Positions 33,488 to 46,200 of a DNA stretch of 64,000 nt are shown piece by piece. The translations under genes were made by a program, and so were the position numbers. Each line of letters opens with the position of its first letter. Positions within the stretch are counted from its first letter, which is position 1. Source of the stretch: Galerina marginata (Eukaryota > Basidiomycota > Agaricomycetes > Agaricales > Galerinaceae). The stretch covers positions 2,418,001-2,482,000 of the forward strand of contig JAECYW010000002.1 of the NCBI GenBank assembly GCA_023014335.1, given 5' to 3'. The notes beneath the pieces were generated by a model. That model was given only the letters and a program-made list of their open reading frames with translations. It had not been told where the DNA came from and ran no database searches.

Positions 33488-34240
33488 GGCCAACTTGAGG
33501 CTGCTTCCATCGGACATTGACGAAGCAAGAAAACCCAGGGAAAGCAAGTCTTCGCAATTGGTCAGAATGCAAATTACGTTTGTGTGTTTGTGGACATAGG
33601 CTGGTTGACCAGGCTCTCGATAATAATGAACCTTCAATGTCGGAATGACAACTACCATGGTCATTTCTTCCAGAGTTTCCAAGCTCACGGAGCACGTGAA
33701 AGCAACGTGAAAGACAGCCGTTGTCAGTCCAGTGCCTTCACTCACGAGTCACAATCTACTACCACTTTATAGCCCGTTGCCGGTGCAACGCGTGCCAAAG
33801 TTGTGGTCGGAACACAATCTTTCCAAGATCTTTTGAACATACATAGGTTTTGCATCAACGCCGGAAAGTGTTTGACCGCAGTGATTCATGGTACTATTTA
33901 CGTACCGATGATACCACAATTAAGTTTACCAGGCTGATGAGCCATGAGGTATGGTAAATGTTGGGATCTTGTTCTAAATAATGAAGTAACTCCGACCAAC
34001 CCAGCGTGACAGATCCCTCTTAACTTGCTATCTTCTCTCAGACTCGTATTCTTGTCTGCTTTATCATATTCTGCCTAGATCCCGTAAATTTTTCCATTTC
34101 AATCTCATCAGCCCGGGCCAGTTCAGCGCTCCCTGATCAGACTTGGCCTTGTTTGTTGCATATCAAGAAGGTGCACGCAACTAATTTCTCAACAACGAAT
34201 ACTGGACATTGATCTCTGTTCCTTCTACCAACACTAAGCT
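33488..34240. other. Intergenic region, no gene seen
   Basis: This is 753 bp between UPF0047 and the second Zn2Cys6 gene. I tested both strands for small-exon genes by eye and found none. A minus-strand frame across 33389-33745 is antisense to the 3' part of UPF0047. Confidence 0.4.
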
Positions 34241-37039
34241 ATGCCGAAAGCACCAAGTACGAACTCTACGCGACCAGCTCTTCGTAGGAATCAGGTATTC
34301 TTCAGCATGTGTGGGGTATCATCCATGTGGACTGACCATATCTGCATTATTAAGGCTTGCCGGTCATGCCGGAAAAGAAAGCTCGTAGGTGCCAGGCATT
34401 ATACAGCAATTTGCGCGTTTCTTATGCACAGTCTTGGTCTGCATAGAAATGTGATGCTGCCCGGCCCCATTGCGGTACTTGCGTCAAGTGAGTGCGTTAC
34501 TTTTGACGCCTTGGAGACCGACTCAATTCCTTGAGAAAAGGCAATGGCAGGCAATTGTCAGTGTTCCAGCACCAGTTGGCTATGCGTAAGCTCTCTGTTC
34601 AAATGGCATCTGGCTTGAAACAAGCGGTATTCCAGTCATCCTACGGAACCTCAATGCTCGTACGACCCGGTAGAGGGCCTCAGATTAGCCCCAGATACAG
34701 ACCCGGTTGAGAAAATAAAAGACCTGGAGGAACAGATAGGCGAGTAATTTGACCATTAGAATAACATATTCATTGACCAGACCCATAGCTGACCTAAAAA
34801 GCAAGTTGTATGATAAACAGTCGATGTCGGGCTCTCCGAGCCTCTCTCGTTTAACCCCTCCTACCGCGCTGAGTGCTTCCAGTGGACATCAACAGTCTGA
34901 TGCTGGGGGTATTGCCTTGCCTTCACTCACATTGATGAACCTCATTGCTCCTGAAAGCCCGGAGTCCAGATTTCGCAGCACAAGTGGAAGTCCTGAGCTT
35001 CAGAATGTCAGCATAAAGTCGAGCTCTGATCCATTCATGGACCTATTGTTTTCTGGTTGGAACCCAGACCTCCCAGACCCAGCAACTTTGAATCATTAGT
35101 ATGCCTTTGGTTATTATTTAATGTTCTTGAACCTGATTGCATTTGCCATTAGCATCGACGTTTTCTTTAGGTGTGATCCCTGTGGATCTCGCATACTTCA
35201 CAAACCCTCGTTTTTGGCTTCTATGCATCTATCTCCCCGAGATCCAGGTTTCCCTCATTCGGCTATACTTCATGCTATCGTTGGGTGCCATCTCTTTTTA
35301 TTATTGACAGCCTATTAATCTAGATTATAGTGTGCAGCGGGTTCAAGGTGGTCACCGCAAACTATTGTAACCCTGCCAGACGGTACTCGTCGTGATCAAT
35401 TCGCAGAGTTTCATGCAAGCAAAACTCGTCAGTACATCGATAAAACAATGGCCAGCGGTGAAGATATATTCTCTGTGATGCAAGCCTGCATTCTTCTTTC
35501 TTGGTATTTCTACCAGGAAGGTCGATGGGTCGAAGTTTGGATTTTTGCTGCGTTTCAGACCCGAGTCGCAGTGCCGCTGCGCCTGAATTACCCGGGTACA
35601 TTTTCAACTCATGGGAACAGCTCTCCCGGTGCATATTTAGCACCTCCCAAGGACTTGCGAGACCTGGAGTCGAGACGGCGAACTTGGTGGATGACTATCA
35701 TATTCGACCGTATTGCATCGGTCGGCGGTTGGATCCATGCAGTCGACGAACGAGATCTCGGGACCGAGTTACCCTTGAGGACCGAAGATTTTGAATCCGA
35801 GGTATGTCAGTCCCACAGCCAGGTACAGCTAATCTCACCTATAATGTACCTTCCAGTCTCCGATTCCGAGCAACCCACAAGACCTCTCTTCTGCCGATGT
35901 CTTCACTCGTCATCCCCCACAGTACACCGACTCCTTTCTTCTTCTCATAAAAGCTTTGATGTTATTTGGCAAAGTAACTGACTTCAATGTCAGAGGCAAC
36001 CTCAGAGCCCCAACAGCCCCGAGCAAGAATCAGAACCCTTTCTTCCTTCCAGGCTTCGAAGAACTCGACAAATTGGTGTGTTCCGATTTCCTCGAAAGTC
36101 TGCCACAGATTTTCAGAAACAACACCGGGGTGACCGATGCACCCGAAGGGAGTTCGTTGGACACAGATTTGTATATGGTTCACATCATCCCACACGCGTA
36201 CGCCCATTCTATTTTTCACGCTTTCAGAATTCTAAAATGAGAACAGTGCCACCATTACACTGCACAATCCGTATATCGACTTTACGGACCCACAAAACGT
36301 ATCCACTTTACGATGCGTCCATTCAGCGAGGTGTATCCTTGGTGCATATTATGTGCTATCCGCCACATCTCTGGACATCACGAGACTCCACCCCTTCGTG
36401 ACAGTGCGTGTGCTAAATATTCACCTAACTTTCTCCACCTGAAAATTTTCTTGCAGATATGCTGGTATCTTGCTGCCGTTGTCCAAGTCCAGCTTTGTAA
36501 ATATTTCATCGAGATCAACGATTCCGAAAGAGAATCCACAGTGTGGGGCGAGATTAATGTTCTACGGTATAGTCGACATATTTCCATCTTCGTTCGTTTT
36601 CTGATCTGTGGTTCCGTGACTAGCTTTGCGATGATGGAATACGGTCAACGCTCTCCCATCGGAAGTACGTTCACCATCTCTGCCCACGATCTGTCCGATG
36701 TCTGACAAGCCGATGACAGCTCGACAAGAGAGGCTGTTACAGGGCCTTATGCGAGAGATCGTCCGAATGACGGCGCAAAAACAACCGCTCGAGGTCGGCG
36801 TACCCCTCTATCCATTTTCACACACGACGCTTTGGAGGAAAGATGAAGCACCTCAAGTAGTAGGTGACGAAAGTTCTGGTGTGGCACCGTTGCCAGTCAG
36901 CCCCGCTTACGAGCAACAGTCGCTACCAAGTCGTGTTTCCTCAACCCATCCAATGTCTCCTAATGGGAGCATTCCCGGACCGACCTGGCCCAGACGCGAC
37001 GCCTCGGGCTCCCCGGCTACCAATAATTATGGACTGTAA
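34241..37039 (+). CDS. Zn2Cys6 fungal-specific transcription factor (second copy)
   Basis: Exon 1 (34241-34294) ends LRRNQ, exon 2 (34355-34384) gives ACRSCRKRKL, and exon 3 from 34447 gives KCDAARPHCGTCV. The sixth cysteine follows in HPTEPQCSYDPVEGLRLAPD, then a helical linker DPVEKIKDLEEQIGE. The Fungal_trans domain includes DPCGSRILHKPSFLASMHLS, FHASKTRQYIDKTMASGEDI, CILLSWYFYQEGRWVEVW and RRRTWWMTIIFDRIASVGGW. The last junction splices PIG to TRQERLLQGLMREIVRM, and the frame ends NNYGL at 37039. The joint just after CGTC is uncertain. Intron positions after RNQ and after RKL match the first Zn2Cys6 gene, supporting common descent. Function unknown. Confidence 0.85.
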
Positions 37040-37283
37040 TGCTTTTTTTTCTTGGATCGTTTCTATTTTGCGCTTTGCCCTTGGGGACAATATTTCCATC
37101 CTGCTCCGTGTGTAGTTTTTTCATATTCGTTCAGATAACCAAGGTTTCTCGATATACCTGCCTTTGCTCTATCGGACTTTTGGTGTGTAAATGTATAACG
37201 TACAAGGTTCCGTGATCAAGGTCTTTTCCTTTTTGAATATAAACCGGACTGTGCTGAGCTCTCATTTAGTTTCATGGAATGGG

Positions 37284-38107
37284 TTACTGCTGCGTCCGAG
37301 GAGTGTCTACGTCACTGGTAGCTGAGTCGTCCCAGAACAATTCAGGTCCGTCATTATTTTTTGAAGATTTTACGGTGTCTCTTTCGTGTCTTTGGCGAAT
37401 TGTGTCCCAGGATGAATTGTGGGCCGTTTGATTGTTTATCTTCCTGATTTGATCCCATCTGCCAAGAGTAGGTTGTGCAGAAGTTTGGTCCGTGTTCGTT
37501 GCTGCTGAATCCGAAGGCGTCGGAAGTATAATACGAGATTCTGAACACGGTCAAGCAGAATGCTCCAGTAGGTAAAGAAGGAAATAGAATACCATTGTCA
37601 GGAATTTGATTTAGATCATCCGGGGAAGGTTCGTAGGCGCGTTCGATTATGAAGCTCGGCGGAACGAGACCACCCAACTTAGCCTGCACGTTTTCCATAG
37701 CCTCTCCAAATCCGGCTGGGTTTTCCAGGGATCGAACATAATTGTAGTGCGCGTTGAGCATGGATACTTTTCCCAGAGTGTAACCAGTGAATCCGTAGGT
37801 GAAGGTAGCGATCGTGGACCTGGTGTTGCTCTTTGGTCTACGGAGGAGTAACAGCCCAGTAGCGGCTATACAGCCCAGAATCTAGCCGTGTTAGAGCGTG
37901 AGCGCGGTTTACAAAGGGGATTAGGCTGGATTAACGGACTGGATAGTAACGGTGATAGTCTGGGAGAAACTGGAGGGAGACGTCATAGTCGTGTTGAGTG
38001 AGAGTGCCTGCATCGCGCTCTGGCGAAAGAAGGGTCTCCGCGGTTGCCCTTGACCTAAAGACACGGTCCATCCATGCGACATTGTAGGCAAGAGTATTGG
38101 GCTTCAT
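37284..38107 (-). CDS. Probable OCIA-domain-like mitochondrial/membrane protein
   Basis: The start is the ATG complementary to 38105-38107 (MKPNTLAYNVAWMDRVFRSR); the upstream frame lacks an ATG. A 59-nt intron joins DYHRYYP to ILGCIAATGLLLLRRPK, a short hydrophobic helix. TYGFTGYTLGKVSMLNAHYN follows, with the F-x-G-Y-x-L-G-K pattern seen in OCIA domains. A second intron joins IPDN to a polar tail containing WDTIRQRHERDTVKS and ending TPRTQQ at a TAA complementary to 37284-37286. OCIA proteins act in mitochondrial or endosomal membranes, but this assignment rests on one motif. The gene is divergent from the RhoGEF, with 122 bp between start codons. Confidence 0.65.
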
Positions 38108-38229
38108 TGGTGTAAAGGAACGGATAAATCGAGAGAGCTCGGGCGTGCAAGTGGTCACGTGGTGAGAACTGATGGTGAGTTGGTGGCCTGTCACAAAATT
38201 CGACAATGAGCTCGTCTTTGCAGACAACC

Positions 38230-41200
38230 ATGGACCGTCCCCCGTCTCCCCCGCCTAAGCCTCCTCTCTCCGCCTCCGCCTCTCCTCCTCCTCAATCCCT
38301 TGTCCTCCCTCCCTCCAACTCGGCTGGCGGTAAACTCGACATCTCCCCTCCTCTGCTATCATCCTGATCCCTTCTATTTTAGGTCTGAACGCGCCTCTCA
38401 CCCCAACCACCCCAACCAGTCCTTATCCTCCAGAGGGCAAGCCGAAGCGGGCCAATCCTCTCACAGATCTGGTCGATACAGAGAAGGCATTCGTCGATCA
38501 GCTCACAGGAATCATACGGGCAAATACATCTCTGCTCTTGGTTCTCAGGATGCTCACGTCTTGGTTCTAGAAAGTGGCCGCTGCTTGGTCGCGCTCCAAT
38601 CTACCCCCTCCTGAACTCGACTCCATGTTCAGGAGCATCGAAGGCATTTACAAGGCAAATCGTGGGTTACATGCTGTACGTTTCGACTCATTCAGGATCA
38701 TTCGAATGATACTTACGTAAATTCCAGAAACTGAAAGATATCAGCGCCGATCCCAAGTCCGCCGGGGAACTGGGTGGCCTGCTCATCAAATGGGTGCGCG
38801 GTTATGTGACCGTCTCATTTCCCGTCGTATTAAATTATATCAGGTCGAAGATCTCAAGAAATCCTATGAGACTTACTGTTCCAAATACTGCACTGGCTTC
38901 GATACATGGCAACCTGTCCAGTCAAATCCACGGCTAGGCCCTATTCTTGTTCAGTTCTCATCGACAAACCCTGCCTCTTCGAATTCGGGTATATGGACGT
39001 TGGATTCACTTTTCCTCCTTCCTAAGACTCGAATCAAGTACTACCTCAAGTTGTACAACCGCCTCCTGAAGAATACGGACAATCGGCTTCTTGTCAGTGC
39101 TGTGGAAACCCTTAACCACCTCTTGGACATTCTGGAGAGTAGAAACTCGATCCAAGTCGGAGACCCACCGCCTGAATCGTCGGTGGTACCCCCTGTGGAA
39201 ACTGAGGACGAAATTGTCATCGATATGCGAGCTCAGACGCTTAGTCCACCACCCCCGGCCACGGCCTCACGCCCAAACGAAAGCGAGGCCAAAACAGGCA
39301 GCGAGACGAGTTCGAATCAAGATAGCGTGTCAGCAGGGTATGTTGACCCTCCGATCTTTGCTTGCCCAAGTACTTAGATGCATGTTCAGTGAACGTTCGT
39401 CACGCGAATCACAGTCCACGTCGCTTAGTCGTGCTTCAACACAAACTCTTTCTATGCCCATTTCAGATCTAGAGCGTAGACTGTCTACAGAGCGTACTCT
39501 CGATATATTCACTATGGCACCGAAGGTCCGTCTCTCTGTCCTGTACGAAGACTCTGACTTATATTGTTCTAGGCCGTCAAGTTGCAAATGGCTCCACCTA
39601 CACTAACTTTCACTCGTGAATTGCGCACGTCGGTTGATGTAGTGATCCGGTTTACGCCACGGGCAACAGGCGTCGAGGTCATTCATCGACAAGGGCATAT
39701 CTTCCTTCTCTCTGATTTATTTTTGATCTGCGAGAGGATATTACCGGAAGACCGAGACCAGCGTCCATCCGACGGTGCTGATATGTGGCTTTGCTACCCA
39801 CCTCTCGCCGGGAAAGTACTCAGGGTGTCTGAAATCGCTGGTCAAGGTCAGGATATCTCATCCTAAAACAGGAACAAATTCATATCTTTCCCTGTTATAT
39901 AGAGAACGCTCTTCAGGTGGCTATCATGAGAAAGGAGTTCCTTACTCTAGAAACGGACTCAATGGAGGGAAGAAATCGTCTGATCATGCATTTCAAGGAT
40001 TGTATTGAATTTTCTGGTACATGTGCGTAAAGAAATGTCAATTTGTCCTTTTCGATGGCTTAGTTGTTGTATACAGTACCACCCCCGTCTAAGCAGGCAC
40101 TTCCGCCCCCCCTTCCGACGTTTAATGGAGGATTTCCTGGGTCTGGACCTGCCTCACCACTACAGTCGCAGCTCGGAGACAGACGAAGTGGTAGTGCCAG
40201 CCCTAGTCCACTTGGGCAGCGACCTTCGTCGCTTTCTGCATCAGACCAACCGGGAATCTCTTCAGAACCTCCACCTCCTGCCTATCAATCTGACAATAGA
40301 TCCCTCCCTCCAGACGGCAACCAACGCTCCGAACCTCCTCTGCCCTCTACGCCAGGGCCCCCTCACCTTCGACCCTCAGCCTCTGCACAGCCGTTCCCTA
40401 GACGCCCTTCGTTTGGTCCAGGGATGATAATTCCTCCTGCAAGAAGCACTGGCTATCTTCCAGGTACTAACGGCGACTCACCGGCTGGGCCAAGTTTTCC
40501 TCCATCGAACGGACCCTACGGACCAGGACCTTTCCCCGGAAACAACCAAAACCCGCCATTCCAGCAACAAATGTATCCGCTTAACCCATCCGCTCGTTCT
40601 CAGACTCCCCAGCATCCTCAGAATCAATACTCGCCAGGATTCTTTCCTCCACCAAGACCGCCTTCCGAACCAACAGTGGGACCCAGCAATGTCCACAAAG
40701 CTCCTTCGGTTCGTTCCCTTGGTTCTCAGTATTCCCAACACGATATGCCACCCGGTCATGCTCCACCTTTACCCCCTTTCCATCCTGGACAACATCCCCA
40801 GAACATGAATGCAATGCCTAGGAATAATTCTTTTGCTGGGGGGTTGCATGCCCCACAGGCTCGTCCTATGCTACCTTCAGCCGCTCAACGCGCAGTCTCG
40901 ATGGCAGAGATTCCCTTCAATGAACCAAGTCCACCTAATTCGCCCATACAGGAGCCGCAGAACCTCGGCCCCGTCATTTCCACTATTTCGGCGCAGATGA
41001 AGTGCAAAGTATTTTTACAGCAGCATCATGCGCAATGGAAGTCTCTCGGATCTGCCAAACTCAAGCTGTATCGCCAAGAGCCAACGAACGTCAAGCAGCT
41101 TGTCGTTGAAGCTGACAACAAGGACAAGTCTGTGCTGATTTCCACCATTGTCCTCACGGACGGAGTAGAAAGGGTCGGGAAGACTGGCGTTGCGATTGAA

Positions 41201-41320
41201 TTGAGCGATAAGGGTTCCCGGACAGGGATTGTGTATATGATTCAGTTGCGGAACGAGACTTCAGCAGGTGGTCTGTTTGATAGTCTTTTGGCAGGCTCTG
41301 ACAGGTCAACGCGAGGTTGA
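38230..41320 (+). CDS. Dbl-homology RhoGEF with PH domains
   Basis: The ATG at 38230 opens MDRPPSPPPKPPLSASASPP. After a Pro-rich leader, the DH helix bundle starts with NPLTDLVDTEKAFVDQLTGI and continues through LPPPELDSMFRSIEGIY, ELGGLLIKWVEDLKKSYETY and PKTRIKYYLKLYNRLLKNT. A PH domain follows (GVEVIHRQGHIFLLSDLFLI, then WLCYPPLAGKVLRVSEIAGQ). A long Pro/Gln-rich linker of about 300 residues precedes a second PH-like fold at the C-terminus (MKCKVFLQQHHAQWKSLGSA, then KLKLYRQEPTNVKQLVVEAD). Such proteins load GTP onto Rho GTPases at the cell cortex; the Rac gene at 20.4 kb is a possible client, by inference only. It is divergent from the OCIA-like gene and convergent with the Ngl2-like gene. 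Confidence 0.85.
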
Positions 41321-41476
41321 GTCTTGACGTGTCCTCTTTGGTTTACTAGATGTACTCTTGCACCGTTAATAATTCATAGCAGACTTTTTACTCTACATAT
41401 CGCTCTATTTCCATTTTGTTGCTCGTCCACATTCACTTGTCGCAATCGATTTATTTTTTTCAACTCTCTGCCAGCC

Positions 41477-43087
41477 CTACCACGTCAATTCAGCCACGAG
41501 GCACATATGATCACTCCCGGATACACGTTTTTGGGGAAGTCCGGGTGCAAGGTCTGGGGATTTGAGCGGGGTTAATAACCCAACAACACTTATGGGTCTT
41601 TCTGCTGAATCAAGGAAGAAAATATAATCTAGGAAGTATCTTCAGCCAAAATATAAACTAGGGTAACATAGAACACACCTAGGACTGATTGCCAAAAATG
41701 TGTGTAGCTCGTGTATTCCGGTTCATCCGAACCTCGTCTCCCAGGTGTCAAAGCAACCCTGGTTCCGTAGGTTGGTAGATTGTTGTCATGTTTCCTTGCT
41801 TCGTGTAGTCCGTCGTTATACGCGCTCCGGGGCGTCGGAAGTTTGGAGAACCAATCGACAAGCTCAGGGATAGTGAGAAGGTCATCATCTATTGTTGCGG
41901 GCCTAGCGTTTGTGATAACGCGGTCTGGGTCATCTTCGGATTCATCTTCAGCAGCCGGCGGGGTCGGGGCATTTTTCATGACGGTAGGGTCGAGTGACGC
42001 ATGAACGACTAGGGAAGGCGATATTGTGTCTTCTTGTGAGGGAAGGAGGCTATCACCGGTTAAAAGGGAATATGCTGGGTCAATGGGTGAAAAATTGAAA
42101 TCTGTGCAGCTGGTTAATTGTTGTATGTAAGGTTGATTTCGTAAATCACCTCCTGCCATTATACAAGGCCACCGATCAACAGAGAGGTCTCGACGGAAAG
42201 CAGTGACTTCTCTCAACAACATGCCTGCTTGCCTTATCCTCTCATAAGTGTATCTATACCATTCTTCAGTTGGTGAAGAACACAAGGCACAAAAAAGGGG
42301 CTTGACCTTGGATGCCAGAAAAGGTGCGTCGTAGCTACCACGGCGCCTTCGGTTTCGTCTACCTTGCTTCTCAGAGCAATCATATACCCGATGTTTCTCG
42401 TTTTAAAGGAGGAGGCAAATCTGGTGCTCTTGGGAATGTCCACACTCAGATCATCATAGAATATCACTTTCTCGGCGATCATTGAATACCGATCTTTCTT
42501 GAAGGCGATCATGCATCCATGGAGTTTACCACGCCCTGAAGCATAATGGGGAGAGTAACCAGCCTTTTCAAGCATTGGGAGCAGTTTTTCCAACCGGTCA
42601 ACTTCCTAGAAGAACAAATTGAATCGTCGCGCAAATTTAAAGTCAAATTGATTACTTGAAGGCAGAGAATATCAGCATTTTGTCTGCAAATCTCTTCATG
42701 GATGAGGGATTCCCTTTGGCCAGCTTTCAAACAATCGCTTGTTGGGAATAATTCTCGTCCTGTCTTCGCGTCAGAAAAGTCCTCAAGACCAAATCCAGAA
42801 ATTCCTACGAATTAAACATTGGGCGAGGAGCTTGACAAGGACGGTTCAGTTCTTTCGGCAGGAGGCAGGCAAGACAAGGCCCCACGGACATTCCACGTAA
42901 ATACTTTGGCTCGGTGGTTGCATATTTTCGGATTTTCCACTGGTAGGCCTAACCAAGGTCGAGATAAAAGTTCAGTGGAATGTAATGTCGCCAAAGCTTC
43001 TGCCGCCAGTCTTTCTTTCTTCTCTTTCCGAGATTTTGCGAGGGCCAACTGCGCTGGAGTCAGCTCGTATTTTTTGTGGCTTTCCAT
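41477..43087 (-). CDS. NGL2: Ngl2-like RNA exonuclease (EEP superfamily)
   Basis: The start is the ATG complementary to 43085-43087 (MESHKKYELTPAQLALAKSR); an alternative ATG at 43132 would add 15 residues. A helical Lys-rich N-region precedes VFTWNVRG (EEP first strand). An intron splices DILCLQ to EVDRLEKLLPML, restoring the catalytic E. GKLHGCMIAFKKDRYS, ATTHLFWHPR and, across another intron, AGDFNFSPIDPAYSLL (catalytic D-x-N) follow. A final intron whose 3' end lies near 41636 brings in LDYIFFLDSAERP and GSDHMCLVAELTW, giving the terminal S-D-H catalytic triad and a TAG at 41477-41479. Without this last exon the enzyme would look truncated. Yeast Ngl2 trims the 3' end of 5.8S rRNA. Confidence 0.87.
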
Positions 43088-43214
43088 ATTTATGAACTGG
43101 TGCAAAGCGAGCGGAGCGAGTGTGACTAACATTGTGTGACTCAACCCTTGAATTGACCAGGCCGATTCATCTCGTTCTTATAATTTGTTGTTGGACGGTT
43201 GCAGGTATAATTTT

Positions 43215-46200
43215 ATGCAGCGCCTCTCCAGTATTTTGAGACGTTTTCCAACCCGAGGCACTCTTTCACCTCTCCGACCAAATTCTCAACCCCGCTTAAA
43301 ACACATTACTTCCCGCCATTTCCTCTTCCGGGCAGCACACGCAACATCTCTAGACCTCCGGACTTCACCTTCTATTCCTCCAATGTCTATGACTGAGCCA
43401 GTAGAAAGTTTTGGGAATTATGACTTGGTTAAACGGGTTAAACTAGACTTCACCGATGTTGTTGTCTCTAAATGGAAAAGTAGAGAAACTGGACTGACCA
43501 TCATTCATCTTGATTATGAGGGTATGTGATCAGCTTTGCAGACCGAGAATGACTTCTAATAGTTGTGTACAGCACCAATCGTGAATGGCTACTTTGTCGT
43601 GGCAACTGAGAGTAAGCCCTCATCCACAGATCAATTACGACATGCTTACAGTCTTCACCAGTTTTCGACGACTCCGGATGCCCACATACACTGGAACAGT
43701 ACGCCACATTACAATCTTATTCTCATGTCGCTTACTATACTTCTAATAGTTTGGTATTTATGGGATCAGAAAAATATCCTTTCAAAGGTATCCTTGATCT
43801 TCTTGCTAATCGCGGATTTTCGAATGGTACAAATGCCTGGACGGATACCGATCATACTGCATATACTGTGTCAACAGCCGGAGAGCAAGGATTTCTTCAG
43901 CTTCTGCCCATATATATCGATCATATCTTGTATCCCACCATCACGAAGGCTGGGTATGTGTCTTGAACTTATCCGTCGCGTTATTCTGACATTGTAATCA
44001 AGTTTTGTAACAGAGGTTAATGTCTAACGGCCTATACAGTTTACTGCTATTAACGTGGATGGATCTTTTGATAGGTTCACCATCTTGATTCCAAGGGGCA
44101 TGACTCAGGCGTTGTTTACAGCGAAATGCAAGGAAGGGAGAACACCTCAGGTGACCTTATGGCTCTTCGGTCTGTTCTTTCATTCATAAGTTATCATGTC
44201 AATATTCAAACAACCTGGACCAGACTGCAGAGGTTGTTGGATCCGCCTGGTAGTGGGTACCGCAGTGAAACTGGGGGGCTGATGGAGGCTCTGCGAGTAT
44301 TATCCCCAGAACAAAGTAACAAATTCCTATTTAACTTAAATCATTACTGAATCCGTCCCTAGTTCGCCAATACCATAGTAATTACTACGTACCTCATAAT
44401 CTTGCACTCATCGTCGCAGGAAAACTGTCAAGCGGAACATCGTCCTTGCTACATGTTGTACAAGACAAAATCGAACCCAGTCTCATTCTACACAAGCAAA
44501 ACCAAGGAGCACGACCACCAGGCTGGAAACGTCCGTTCCTAGAGACGGCCAGTGCTCTGCGCAAACCTATACCTCAGACCACAAAAGATACAGTTGAATT
44601 CCCAGAACAAGACGAGAGTATGTAATTTGCCTTTTCTTGGTGTCTAGTCTAATATCTCATAGGTATGGGTGAATTGATTATCAACTTTATGGGCCCTGCT
44701 CCAAACGAATTCCTTGAGAGGAAAGCTTTGGATATTCTTGGGACCTATCTTACATCGTCTGCCGTTGCCCCTCTTAATAAAGAGTTTGTTGAAATAGAAT
44801 CCCCACTTTGGTGAGTCCTCTCAGAAGAGGTCGCCTTGGTAATCGTTTCTGACTTTATGATACATAGTTCGTACATATACTTCAGTGAAGATGCCCGTGC
44901 GACTTGTGTGGATATCCCTATTTACATTGGGTCGATCCCAACCGAACACCTCTCTACTTTCAATGAAAAGCTGAGATCAAGTTTGCAAAAAATAGTGAAG
45001 GACGGTATAGATATGCAACGGATGACCATGGCACTGAGTAGGGACGAACGGCAGGTAAGGTCTTGTTTCAAAATCACGATTAGCTTTGCATTTAAGATAA
45101 CTCACGCTTATTCTAGCTACGTAGCAAACTAGAATCGGCTAAAGGCGACACTTTTTCTGGCACCATTATTACAGACTTTTTATATGGTGCTGAAGATGGA
45201 TCCGAAATACAACGGTCTATGGACGAGATCAACTACTATCTGCAGTTGAAGTCCTGGACAAGCGAGCAATGGACAAGCCTGCTCTCCAAGTAAGTAATAC
45301 AGTCATACCACTTTATGGGAATCCTGATGAATACAATATCATTAGGTATTATATCGAACCGTCTTCTGTAGTAATTATTGGAAAGCCTTCCGCGAGTATG
45401 GCAGAGAAATTAGAAAAGGCTGAGAAGGAGAGGATTGCCGGCCAGGTAGAGCAGCTCGGTCCTGAGGGTCTCAAGAAGGCAGAAGCCGAGTTGGAAGCGG
45501 CCAAGGCAGAGCATGACAAACCAATCCCCCCTGAACTACTGACGTCCTTTCCTGTACCAGATGTGAAAAGCATATCGTGGATCCCAGTCCAGAGCGTGCA
45601 GGAGCCTGGAAAAGGTCGGAAGGTGGCTTATCCAGCCTTTGCCAATGATCCGTTATTTAAACACATTCAATCTGACGGAGAACCACTGCCATTTTTTGTG
45701 GAGTACGACCACGTCCAGGTTTGCTTCTAATTTTATTTTCTGCGATCCGCAAGAAGTAAACTCTTACATTGCTTCACTAGTCGGACTTTGTGTCCATCCA
45801 CGCCCTCTTCACGCTCGCTAACTTGCCAGATCGATTTCGACCGTAAGCCAAGTTCGTACTCGTATGATCCACAGCATCCTAAACAGATTTTAGATATATG
45901 AGCGCCTATATTAGTTCTTTCTTCTCTCTGCCAGTGAGAAGGCAAAGCGGAGTGAGATTATCTCATGAAGAGGTCATCAATCAATTAGATAATGAAACGG
46001 TGTCCTACGAAGTCGGACTGGGCATGTCGGGTGCCTTCACAGATACTCTCAGAGTTAGCATCAAAGTCGAAACTTCGCTATATGACAATGCGGTTGCTTG
46101 GTTGAAGGATTTGGTATACGGATCAGAATTTGACAAAGAACGGTAAGCCTGATCGTCCCACTCCATGATCGTACTTTATACTAAGAGGTCGATAAAGCAT

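Noticed and set aside
33389..33745. 118-codon minus-strand frame
   Set aside because: It is antisense to the last exons of UPF0047 and its introns; no motif is seen.
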